Below, in pieces: positions 53,729 to 61,655 of a stretch of DNA of 64,000 nt. The notes under the pieces were generated by a model that was not told where the DNA came from, made no database searches, and was given only the letters and a program-made list of their open reading frames with translations. Source of the stretch: Waddliaceae bacterium (GTDB lineage: Bacteria > Chlamydiota > Chlamydiia > Chlamydiales > GCA-2709385). The position numbers were made by a program, and so were the translations under genes. Location of the stretch: positions 186,001-250,000 of the forward strand of contig PAQS01000019.1 of the NCBI GenBank assembly GCA_002709385.1, read 5' to 3'. Position 1 is the stretch's first letter, and each line of letters opens with the position of its first letter.

Positions 53729-54757
53729 TTATTGGTTTTTTAAGTACTCACAAGCTTCAATAGCACTGTATGTAAAAATAAAGTCTGCCCCTGCTCGCTT
53801 AAAAGACATAAGGCTTTCCATCATGACTTCTTCTCCATTGATCCAGCCTTTTTCGGCAGCAGCTTTAATCATGGCATATTCACCGCTTACTTGATAAACA
53901 CCTAAAGGAAGCGCTGTTTGTGCGCGAATTTTTGCAAGGATATCGAGATATGCAATTCCTGGTTTTACTAGAAGGAGATCGGCACCTTCTGCTTCATCTA
54001 GCTCTGCTTCAATAAGAGCTTCTCGGCTATTTGCAGGATTTGCTTGGTAAGTTTTTTTATCTCCAAATTTTGGTGCTGAGTTCAATGCATCTCGGAATGG
54101 TCCATAAAAAGCAGAAGCATACTTCATTGTGTAGGATAGAATACTAACGTCGAAAAAGCCGTTAAGATCTAGAGCTTGTCGAATTGCTTCAATTCTTCCA
54201 TCCATCATATCACTTGGAGCAACAACGTCTACACCAGCTTCAGCAAGGCTAACACTAAAATCTGCAAGTATAGATACTGATTCATCGTTAAGAATGATTC
54301 CTTTTTCATTTACTACGCCATCGTGTCCTGTACTTGTAAATGGATCTAGGGCTACATCAGCCATTACGCATAAATGAGGGAATTCTTTTTTTATTTCCCT
54401 TACAGCTCGTTGTTGTAATCCGTTAGGGTTTAAAGATTCAGAACCTGAAATGTCTTTTAGTTCTTCTGGAACAAGAGAAAAAAGCTCGATTGCAGGAATA
54501 CCATAGTAACAAGCTCTTTCTATCGTTTTTAACATTTTGTCTAGTGATTGCCTAAAAACTCCGGGCATACTCAAGACTGGCTCTTCTATGCCGTTTCCTT
54601 CCATAGCAAAAAGAGGAAGAACGAAGTCGCTGGGGTGTAGACGGTTTTCTTGAACGAGAGAGCGTATTGCCGCACTTTTTCTGTTTCTTCGTGGTCTTGT
54701 TAGTAAATTGAGAGATTTTGTTGTAGTTTTAGGAGAAAGAATGGTGTTGCTGGTCAT
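53729..54757 (-). CDS. hemB: Delta-aminolevulinic acid dehydratase (porphobilinogen synthase)
   Basis: A 342-residue cytoplasmic enzyme that joins two aminolevulinates to porphobilinogen in haem synthesis. Motifs are RRNRKSAAIRSLVQE and MPGVFRQS near the N-terminus, MADVALDPFTSTGHDG (metal/active-site region), APSDMMDGR, and the Schiff-base lysine motifs YTMKYAS and LLVKPG with VSGEYAMIKAA. I took ATG 54757 with CCAAGG upstream; an in-frame start at 54808 adds an unusual 17 residues. Haem supply fits the many cytochromes encoded nearby. Confidence 0.97.
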   Translation of the reverse strand: MTSNTILSPKTTTKSLNLLTRPRRNRKSAAIRSLVQENRLHPSDFVLPLFAMEGNGIEEPVLSMPGVFRQSLDKMLKTIERACYYGIPAIELFSLVPEELKDISGSESLNPNGLQQRAVREIKKEFPHLCVMADVALDPFTSTGHDGVVNEKGIILNDESVSILADFSVSLAEAGVDVVAPSDMMDGRIEAIRQALDLNGFFDVSILSYTMKYASAFYGPFRDALNSAPKFGDKKTYQANPANSREALIEAELDEAEGADLLLVKPGIAYLDILAKIRAQTALPLGVYQVSGEYAMIKAAAEKGWINGEEVMMESLMSFKRAGADFIFTYSAIEACEYLKNQ

Positions 54758-54910
54758 AGGAAAACCTTGGGTAATATATAGAGACAATTGTCGCTTTGTC
54801 TGCACCAAATTGTCAACAATCAGCCTTCAGCTTTTTTATCTATTTATTCCTTGAAAGAGTAGAGGCTGCTACAATTACATATCTGTATTCAATAAGAACA
54901 AGGTAAGTTT

Positions 54911-55915
54911 TTGAAGACGATTGGGGATTTGGGTGAATTTGCATTTATTCGCTCCTATTTAAAAAAACAATTTTTTCCAAGAAAACCTAATGTACTCCAT
55001 GGAATAGGAGACGACTGTGCTGTTGTTCGAATGAGCGACCAGTGTTATTCGCTATGGTCAGCTGATATTCTTTGTGAAGGGATTCATTTTGATTTAAAGA
55101 CAACATCTGCAGAGGATTTGGGGTATAAGTGCATTGCAGTGAATGTGAGTGATATTGCTTCCATGGGAGGGAAAGCTGAGGGGGTTCTTATTTCAGCATC
55201 CATCCCTCCAAAAACAGAACTTGAATGGTTAAAGAATTTTACTCGAGGTGTTCAAGAGGCTCTTTTAGACTACGATATTTGTGTACTTGGTGGAGATACA
55301 AGTAAATCCCGAAAAGATTTGTTGTTCTCTATTTCTATACAAGGACAGGTGTCTCCAGAGATGCTTAAATTACGTAGTACAGCAAAAGAGGGAGATGTTA
55401 TCTGTGTGACAGGTCTTTTAGGAGCAAGTTCTTTAGGAATGGAGTTACTGCAAAAAAAACTTTTGGAAAGAACGGAAGGTGAAAACGAGTGTATACAGGC
55501 TCATGTTCGACCAAGAGCACATTTAAGAGAAGGGCAATTTTTGGCCTCTTATTCGGCTCTTACAGCAATGATTGATCTTTCAGATGGGATAGGTGGAGAT
55601 CTGTATAAAATAGCAGATGAGTCCGATGTAGGGTTTGTTGTAGATGTAAATAAACTCCCACTCCCTTCTTATTTAGAAAATCTTCGTACTCTCGGTAAAA
55701 AAGATTATTTATCTTATGCATTATCTGGAGGAGAAGATTACTGCCTTTTATGTACTATTGGGAGTGATCAATATGAAGAGATAAACAAATCTTTTAAGAG
55801 AGAGTTTTCACGAGACCTTACTTGCGTGGGAGTGGTGACAGGGAAAGAAGATAAGGTATTTTTACATAATGGTGAACCCATTGAGTGGCTCAATGGGTAT
55901 GACCATTTTAACTAA
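54911..55915 (+). CDS. thiL: Thiamine-monophosphate kinase
   Basis: A 334-residue ATP-dependent enzyme that converts thiamine monophosphate to the diphosphate cofactor. GIGDDCAVVR near residue 37 is the nucleotide/Mg region, followed by SDIASMGG, VLGGDTSKS, VTGLLGAS and DLSDGIGGDLYKI, the typical AIRS/PurM-like order. It begins at TTG 54911 with AAGGT upstream. No other thiamine gene is near, which suggests uptake or salvage of thiamine monophosphate. Confidence 0.95.
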   Translation: MKTIGDLGEFAFIRSYLKKQFFPRKPNVLHGIGDDCAVVRMSDQCYSLWSADILCEGIHFDLKTTSAEDLGYKCIAVNVSDIASMGGKAEGVLISASIPPKTELEWLKNFTRGVQEALLDYDICVLGGDTSKSRKDLLFSISIQGQVSPEMLKLRSTAKEGDVICVTGLLGASSLGMELLQKKLLERTEGENECIQAHVRPRAHLREGQFLASYSALTAMIDLSDGIGGDLYKIADESDVGFVVDVNKLPLPSYLENLRTLGKKDYLSYALSGGEDYCLLCTIGSDQYEEINKSFKREFSRDLTCVGVVTGKEDKVFLHNGEPIEWLNGYDHFN

Positions 55916-55921
55916 GGTATT

Positions 55922-57043
55922 TTATTGAATACTTGAGAGTTTTTTGAAGTTTTCTAAAGCGATAAAACCTCGTTCACGTTCTTTTTCTTCCATAAATCCA
56001 TTACAAATAAATTCAAAAAAGCAGTCACAAAATATAGAAGGTAAAACACTAAAACCTGAGAGGTTGATTTGAATAGGCTTGTCTTGTTTGATTAAAAATT
56101 GATGAGGTCCCAAATCAAGCTGTGCATTTGTTGTTCCTAAACCAGCTTTTGTGACCATGGTGTTACGAAAATGAAGTAAAAATTTCCATACTTCTCCTGT
56201 GTCTTTGCTTATTTGTTCGTTTCTACTCAGTTGTGCCAAGAGCATTGGGTAAGTTACTTTCTCTTCTTTTATAGTCTCTGATTGTGCTCTTTTGCTAAGT
56301 AAAGCGTGGAATTCTACGAATTGTTTAGGAAGAGGAGTATACATTTCCATGATGGGATTGAATTTCTTGAGCAATGTCTTAAAGGGCCCTGGTTTTTTAG
56401 GAGGAGAAGGGTGTAAATGTTCGAAACATGCACGGGTATATAGCTCTATCCAGGCGCCAAGATCAGCTAAAAGCTCTTTAGAAAAATTACAAATAAATAA
56501 CTCACTTTGACGAGCTTCTTTTTCTGTTATTGTTTTTCCAATGTAAACCTGGTTTACAATGTGTTCACAGTGGAGAATAAAGTGCGTTAGCATGCTTGTT
56601 GCTTGAGCACCAGTTTTGATAAATGGACTAGAACCTTGTAAGGAACTGGGAAGAAATGAGGCTTGTCTAAGAGATGAATAGCTTTCGTATACTAAGCAAC
56701 GTACGATTAAGAGGTTAATTTGGCAGGCCGAATAAAGGATATTGAGAGAAATTTTTGTTCGATAACCCCTGCTTAGATCAATATTTTTGAGTTGTTTGTG
56801 ACATCTTTGGTTGATCTCTTTTGCAAGTGTCATATTTGTTTGTGTTGATGCATTATGTATGGTGTGGTCTAGTTGAGAGATAAAAAGTTCGATTTCTTCT
56901 TTATATTGAAGAGCTTCGGAGGCGAGGTGCTTGTCTTCATTTTCATCTAGATTTTTTTGTTTTTCTATAGACCTGCTGCTTACTATTTTGCGGTCTTTAG
57001 AAACAGAAACGTTTGTATTTTCAGGAGAATTTTTAGGCACCAT
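55922..57043 (-). CDS. Hypothetical protein
   Basis: A 373-residue soluble protein I do not recognise. The N-terminal ~65 residues are polar and Asn/Lys/Glu-rich, the rest mainly helical with repeated HC and aromatic positions; no signal peptide or clear membrane helix. ATG 57043 is chosen because GAGG lies upstream; an earlier ATG at 57055 is weaker. It converges with thiL and diverges from the gene at 57157. A lineage-specific effector or regulator is possible but unsupported. Confidence 0.7.
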   Translation of the reverse strand: MVPKNSPENTNVSVSKDRKIVSSRSIEKQKNLDENEDKHLASEALQYKEEIELFISQLDHTIHNASTQTNMTLAKEINQRCHKQLKNIDLSRGYRTKISLNILYSACQINLLIVRCLVYESYSSLRQASFLPSSLQGSSPFIKTGAQATSMLTHFILHCEHIVNQVYIGKTITEKEARQSELFICNFSKELLADLGAWIELYTRACFEHLHPSPPKKPGPFKTLLKKFNPIMEMYTPLPKQFVEFHALLSKRAQSETIKEEKVTYPMLLAQLSRNEQISKDTGEVWKFLLHFRNTMVTKAGLGTTNAQLDLGPHQFLIKQDKPIQINLSGFSVLPSIFCDCFFEFICNGFMEEKERERGFIALENFKKLSSIQ

Positions 57044-57156
57044 ATATATCCTCATCTATAGCTAGTATTTTTTTTATTTATACAATAGTTTGCTAAAACG
57101 AAGAACACAACTTAAGCAATAAAATTTTTGTGCTTAATTAGAAACAGGGGTTGCTA

Positions 57157-58479
57157 GTGAAATACTTAAAAAAGGCATGGTCAAATCTTTGGGAAAAACG
57201 CTTTTTACTTCGCACAGGCTTAGCCTTTTTTGTGATTTCTGTGAGTATATTGGCTCTTCGTGTGGGAATAAGTGGTCCTTTTCAGCGAGGTCTTCCTCAA
57301 CATCTAGTATCTAATGAAAAAAAATATCTGCGTGCCATAGATCTACTGAATTTTGAGAGAATGGATGTTTTGGCTATGTGTGTGTATTTAGATCATGAAT
57401 CTAGAGGCATCGCAGATATATGGGCACGTGAGCTTTTAGAAGAAGTCAGTCATTGTGTGTGTAATGGTGATCGTTTATCTCTGTATCAAGAGCTTGCTAA
57501 AATGAAAAAGGTTAAAGAGGGGCGAGGAGAAGTAGAAATTGTTGAGAATATGGTTCATTTGGCGTTGATTTTAGATAGAAATCCTAATACTGAAGTAAAG
57601 CTCCAAAAGGATTTAATGGTTTCAGAAGCGAGTTTAGTACAATTGGAAAAGTTGGGTTTATCTGAAAAATATATAGATTATCTAACTTTGGAATATAGTC
57701 GTCGAAAAGAAGAAGCTTCGATTATTTGTTTTTTTCCATGTATTAAGAATAAGGCAAAAGATGTTTTACTTAACTTAGATCAACGCTCTATGATTGTAAG
57801 AGTTAAGGATTTTACATTAGAAAACAGAGGTTCTAAGCAACTTTTGGAGCATCTTTATAGTGTTTTGCCTACAGAGCAAGCTGATCAGAAATTTATAAAA
57901 AAAACTGAAGATAAGCTAAAAAACCATCATGAGCCTTATTATGTTGCGTTAGTTGAATGGAAGTCTTCTAAGCAAAAGAAAAAATTTTTGAGTTATTTAA
58001 AGCGGCAGGGAATATCTACTGGAGATTATTTTATTAATAAAGATGTAGATTCTGTTATCGATCTAGCGCATCTTTTTTTTAATGAAAATAGTCTTCGTCA
58101 CTTGAATTATGCTCCAGAAACTTTACCTTCTCAGCTTTTAACATCCTTTGATTTGTTGCGATATCGTATGAATAATGGTCGGGTAAGTTATGAGGAATTT
58201 TGTCTTGATGGAGGCTTTATTTATGCTAGTTTTGGGTATGGTGATGAAATGCATGACCAGCGCATCCTTTATCCTCGACCTCTTCAAGAAATGCAAATTG
58301 GTGAGTTTAAACAATTATCTGACCAGAGAGGTTTAGAGATTCTTCATCATCCTACTAAACATTATTATTACCATGGGTTCAAGTTTGCAACATTGTCTAC
58401 TTTATTGGAAAGAAGCCGGCTTGGAGACACAAAAAAAGTTGCTGAATTAAGTCTTGAAGATCTTTTTCAGGTTTTGTAG
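57157..58479 (+). CDS. Hypothetical membrane-anchored protein
   Basis: A 440-residue protein starting at GTG 57157 with AGGGG upstream. One membrane helix near residues 19-37 (LLRTGLAFFVISVSILALRV) follows a basic Lys-rich start, and the remaining ~400 residues are a helical, charged soluble part on the far side of the membrane. No family recognised. Its 3' end overlaps convergent mutY by 33 bases. Confidence 0.72.
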   Translation: MKYLKKAWSNLWEKRFLLRTGLAFFVISVSILALRVGISGPFQRGLPQHLVSNEKKYLRAIDLLNFERMDVLAMCVYLDHESRGIADIWARELLEEVSHCVCNGDRLSLYQELAKMKKVKEGRGEVEIVENMVHLALILDRNPNTEVKLQKDLMVSEASLVQLEKLGLSEKYIDYLTLEYSRRKEEASIICFFPCIKNKAKDVLLNLDQRSMIVRVKDFTLENRGSKQLLEHLYSVLPTEQADQKFIKKTEDKLKNHHEPYYVALVEWKSSKQKKKFLSYLKRQGISTGDYFINKDVDSVIDLAHLFFNENSLRHLNYAPETLPSQLLTSFDLLRYRMNNGRVSYEEFCLDGGFIYASFGYGDEMHDQRILYPRPLQEMQIGEFKQLSDQRGLEILHHPTKHYYYHGFKFATLSTLLERSRLGDTKKVAELSLEDLFQVL

Positions 58480-59487
58480 GACTTTTTTGTGTCCAGATGA
58501 AAAAGGTAAGAGGTCTAGTTCTTCTAATGTTTTCCATTGGTAGGAAGGGACTTCTTTTTGTTCCTTTGTTTGAAGGAGAAAAGGAAGTATTTGGACTCGA
58601 AAGCGGGTAAAAGTATGATTTACTTTAGGAAGTTTTTTTCTATATATGAGGGGGAGAGCAGATTTTTTTTCTAAATGAGTTAATATTTTATTTATTTCTT
58701 CTTCTGGACTGTTAAGATCTATGTAAAAAAATTCGTAGAGACCTGACATGATTTCACCTTCATTTACCTTTCTAACAAGAAAATGTTGGTTATTTTCAAT
58801 AAGAGCTACAGCTCTAAATCGTTTTTCGTACTGAATTTTTTTTTCTTTAATTGGGAGTATTTTTTGTTGTCCGTTTAAGTTTGTGTAGCAATCTCTTTTT
58901 AACGGACAAGATGAACATAGAGCTTTTTTTCCACAAACTTGCGCTCCTAGTTCAATAAAAGCTTCCATGATTTCCCAAGGGGCATTTTCTGGTAAAATCT
59001 TAAAAACTTCGTTTTCGATTAGTTTGCGGGTTTTTGTTTTCCCTATATCTTCTTTAATCCCCTTATAGCGAGAGATAACTCGTAATACATTTCCATCTAC
59101 AGCAGCAGCTTTTTGTTTGAAGGCAAAGCTACGGATGGCACCAATTGTGTAGGGACCAATTCCTTTTATTTTGTTCAATTCATCACTAGAAGAAGGGATT
59201 TGTCCAGAAAATTGTTGAATAATTGTTTGGGCGCCGGCATGCAGGTTTCTTGCACGAGAGTAATATCCAAGCCCTTCCCATGTTTTTATAACAGACTCGA
59301 TAGGTGCTTCAGCTAAAGATTGAATGTTAGGAAATTTTTTCATCCATTCGTGGAAATAAGGGATGACTACTTCAGCTCTTGTTTGCTGTAGCATAATTTC
59401 TGATACCCAAACAGAATAGGGAGTGGGGTTATCACGCCAAGGGAGGGAGCGTTTATTTGTTTGAAACCAAGAGCGAAGTCTTTCCAT
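58447..59487 (-). CDS. mutY: A/G-specific adenine DNA glycosylase
   Basis: A 346-residue base-excision-repair enzyme that removes A from A:8-oxoG pairs. The helix-hairpin-helix lies in LNKIKGIGPYTIGAIRSFAF with VDGNVLRVISR (catalytic Asp). The [4Fe-4S] ligands are in CGKKALCSSCPLKRDC. A NUDIX-like C-terminal domain (from about 230) recognises 8-oxoG. The true start is the ATG at 59487 (MERLRSWF); the open frame upstream to 59715 is a shadow over the flagellin end and its terminator. Confidence 0.95.
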   Translation of the reverse strand: MERLRSWFQTNKRSLPWRDNPTPYSVWVSEIMLQQTRAEVVIPYFHEWMKKFPNIQSLAEAPIESVIKTWEGLGYYSRARNLHAGAQTIIQQFSGQIPSSSDELNKIKGIGPYTIGAIRSFAFKQKAAAVDGNVLRVISRYKGIKEDIGKTKTRKLIENEVFKILPENAPWEIMEAFIELGAQVCGKKALCSSCPLKRDCYTNLNGQQKILPIKEKKIQYEKRFRAVALIENNQHFLVRKVNEGEIMSGLYEFFYIDLNSPEEEINKILTHLEKKSALPLIYRKKLPKVNHTFTRFRVQILPFLLQTKEQKEVPSYQWKTLEELDLLPFSSGHKKVLQNLKKIFKT

Positions 59488-59536
59488 AATCAATAAAAAG
59501 TCATAATAAATAGGAACTATTATTATGATGATAAAA

Positions 59537-59570
59537 CAAAAAGGCCAGCAAATTTTGCTGGCCTTTTGTG
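59537..59570 (-). terminator. Terminator of flagellin 2
   Basis: AAAAGGCCAGCA (59539-59550) pairs with TGCTGGCCTTTT (59556-59567). On the minus strand the stem is followed by a run of T, directly after the flagellin stop at 59591 and before mutY. Confidence 0.88.
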
Positions 59571-59590
59571 TATAATATTTTCTAACTCTT

Positions 59591-61420
59591 TTATGGAAGA
59601 AGTCGTAAAATATTTTGAGCGTTTGTGTTGTTTTGCCCAAGCATAGAGATACTTGTTTGAGAAAGTATTTGTGCTCTTGTGAGCTCTGTTGTTTCCTTAG
59701 CAATATCAACATCACGTAGTCGGCTTTCAGCTTGAGCTAGGTTATCTCTGAACCCAGTGTTTGCTGAGTGAGTAAAGCTTAGACGGCTCACTTGAGATCC
59801 TATGATAGCGCGTTGATTTGCAACCATATCAATAGCTCCAGAAATGGACTTGATTGCTGCTTGAGCGTTATCTTCATTTAATACATCAAGAGAGCTAATC
59901 CCTAACTTTACAACACGTACATCTGCTAATTCGAAATCAACATCCATACCTGCATCAGCACCAACTTGGAATTCATAGCGACTTGCTGGGGTTCCACCAC
60001 CAACAGAAAGCCCCATGTTTCTAGCAGCCATACCAGAATTATACGCACCTAGGTGACCTGCATTATCATTGCGAATCACTTCTGTATCGTACAGTTCAGG
60101 TTTACCGTCTGAAGCCAAACGAATGCTTGCTCGTTTGATTGCGTTTTCATCGCTTGTATTACCTGTATCGGTCCAAAATAAATTATTGTTTCCGTCAAAA
60201 CCTAGAGCTGCAACCGAGTTGGTTCGGCTTCCCATAGACTGTGTGATATATTCACCAGAAGGTATGTGAATAATTTTAACATTACCCACAGTGCCATTTT
60301 CATCTTCAAAAGCCATGTACTGACCATCTTGAGAAATGGCATAGGTTTCGCCTTTATTAAGACCAAAAGTGGTGCTAATATCGTTTAAAAGAATTTCTTT
60401 GCTTGTTGTGTCGTAAATACTCTGCTTTACTAAGCGGTGTGGAGCAGTACCTGTACTACGCTCTATGTAATAGATGTAGTCATCATGTACAGCAAAGTTA
60501 GAGAAGCTAGATGCTAAAGTAACACCACCGGCCCATTTATTTGAAGCGCCAGTACCACCATCATCTAATGTGAAGGCATCTACATCTAATAAACGAACTC
60601 TAAACTGTTTATCATCTGTAGTAGCTGCTGTAGAAGGTTCAGAAACCCACACGCGACCTTGGTTATCCATAACTAAACGAGCTTGGTTGGTAGCGGAAGT
60701 ACCTCCAGCTGAATCCATAGCTAGTGTTGTAAGTTGATTACTTTCTATATCCAGTTTCATCAGAGTTTTCTGTGCAGAAAGACTGTCTACACTTTTTTGA
60801 GCTACGTAGATCAGATTTTTTCCATCGTCAGTGAACATGAAGTCACCAACAGACCCATTTGCTGCCGAGCTCTCAAAAGCGTATTTAATGCCGTTTGCTG
60901 CAGCATTTCCATCGCGGAAATTGATGCCTACATCATGGATTTCACTACCATCAGCTTGTGAATAGGTAATTTTGTGATTTAGGTTATCGTATACAGCAAC
61001 AGCTGTTCTTCCATTCACTGATAGTTTGTTGTATTTACCAGCTTCAGATATACGAGCTACTTCATTTTTTAATTGTTGGAATTCCAAGTCGAGGTTTTTA
61101 CGATCCCCAGTGCTTTTTGAACCATCTGCTGAAGATACAGCAAGTTCACTCATTCTATCTAGAATGTTATGTACTTCTTGTAACCAACGGTCTGTTGATT
61201 GCATTAAGTTGATTGCGTTTTGAATGACACCGCTAGCAGCTTCTGAATTGCGGATTTGAGCTCTGAATCGCTCAGAAATACCTAGATCAGCAGGAGCATC
61301 TCCTGGGCTTGTCATTTTTTGTCCTGAAGAAAGACGACTCATAGCGTTTTGTAGGCGACTATTTTGATCACCATAGTTGCTAATGAACGTTTTATATGTT
61401 GCATTATTGGCAATGATCAT
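59591..61420 (-). CDS. Flagellin 2 with propeller-like insert
   Basis: A 609-residue flagellin. D0/D1 helices at residues 1-140 (NATYKTFISNYGDQNSRLQNAMSRLSSGQ, then INLMQSTDRWLQEVHNILDRMSELAVSSADGS) and at about 515-609 (MVANQRAIIGSQVSRL, AESRLRDVDIAKETTELTRAQILSQ) match classical flagellin. The middle ~360 residues carry repeated TDDGKNLIYVAQK, SQDGQYMAFED and GNNNLFWTDT strands like beta-propeller blades. It is a close tandem paralogue of flagellin 3. A TCCGATAC element lies about 90 bases upstream. Confidence 0.93.
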   Translation of the reverse strand: MIIANNATYKTFISNYGDQNSRLQNAMSRLSSGQKMTSPGDAPADLGISERFRAQIRNSEAASGVIQNAINLMQSTDRWLQEVHNILDRMSELAVSSADGSKSTGDRKNLDLEFQQLKNEVARISEAGKYNKLSVNGRTAVAVYDNLNHKITYSQADGSEIHDVGINFRDGNAAANGIKYAFESSAANGSVGDFMFTDDGKNLIYVAQKSVDSLSAQKTLMKLDIESNQLTTLAMDSAGGTSATNQARLVMDNQGRVWVSEPSTAATTDDKQFRVRLLDVDAFTLDDGGTGASNKWAGGVTLASSFSNFAVHDDYIYYIERSTGTAPHRLVKQSIYDTTSKEILLNDISTTFGLNKGETYAISQDGQYMAFEDENGTVGNVKIIHIPSGEYITQSMGSRTNSVAALGFDGNNNLFWTDTGNTSDENAIKRASIRLASDGKPELYDTEVIRNDNAGHLGAYNSGMAARNMGLSVGGGTPASRYEFQVGADAGMDVDFELADVRVVKLGISSLDVLNEDNAQAAIKSISGAIDMVANQRAIIGSQVSRLSFTHSANTGFRDNLAQAESRLRDVDIAKETTELTRAQILSQTSISMLGQNNTNAQNILRLLP

Positions 61421-61508
61421 GGCTTTTTTACCACTTGGTTAAAGTTAATCGATGTTTTGAAACTCTCACTTCTGCTGTCCGAACAGAATTGTGATCCTTT
61501 CAAAAGAG

Positions 61509-61516
61509 GTATCGGA
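61509..61516 (-). promoter_or_regulatory. Sigma-28-like -10 element upstream of flagellin 2
   Basis: The minus strand reads TCCGATAC, which matches 6 of 8 bases of GCCGATAA. The -35 side is poor. The same CCGATA core lies upstream of flagellin 3. Confidence 0.3.
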
Positions 61517-61565
61517 AAGAAAGAGTGAGTGGATTAGAAAAAAAATGAAAAAAAATAATAAAAAA

Positions 61566-61622
61566 AGCCCTCAAAAGTATCTGTGAGGGCTAAAATAAAA
61601 AGGACCAATACATTTGTATTGG
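61566..61622 (-). terminator. Tandem hairpins, terminator of flagellin 3
   Basis: In minus order the first hairpin is CCAATAC/GTATTGG (61605-61622), the second AGCCCTCA/TGAGGGCT (61566-61591). The second is followed by a long T-rich tract, so it is the likely terminator after the flagellin 3 stop at 61656. Confidence 0.85.
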
Positions 61623-61655
61623 CCCAGTGGTTTCGTGTTATTGTTATTGATAATT

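Noticed and set aside
53690-54910. Replication origin next to hemB as recalled for Chlamydia
   Set aside because: Only the short terminator gap at 53691-53728 and the hemB-thiL gap are free. I see no DnaA-box cluster, and the plus strand is G-rich in genes on both sides (nqrA and thiL).
59488-59715. 76-residue N-terminal extension of mutY
   Set aside because: It would run through the flagellin 2 terminator and into the flagellin 3' end; the family starts at MERLRSWF, which is the ATG at 59487.
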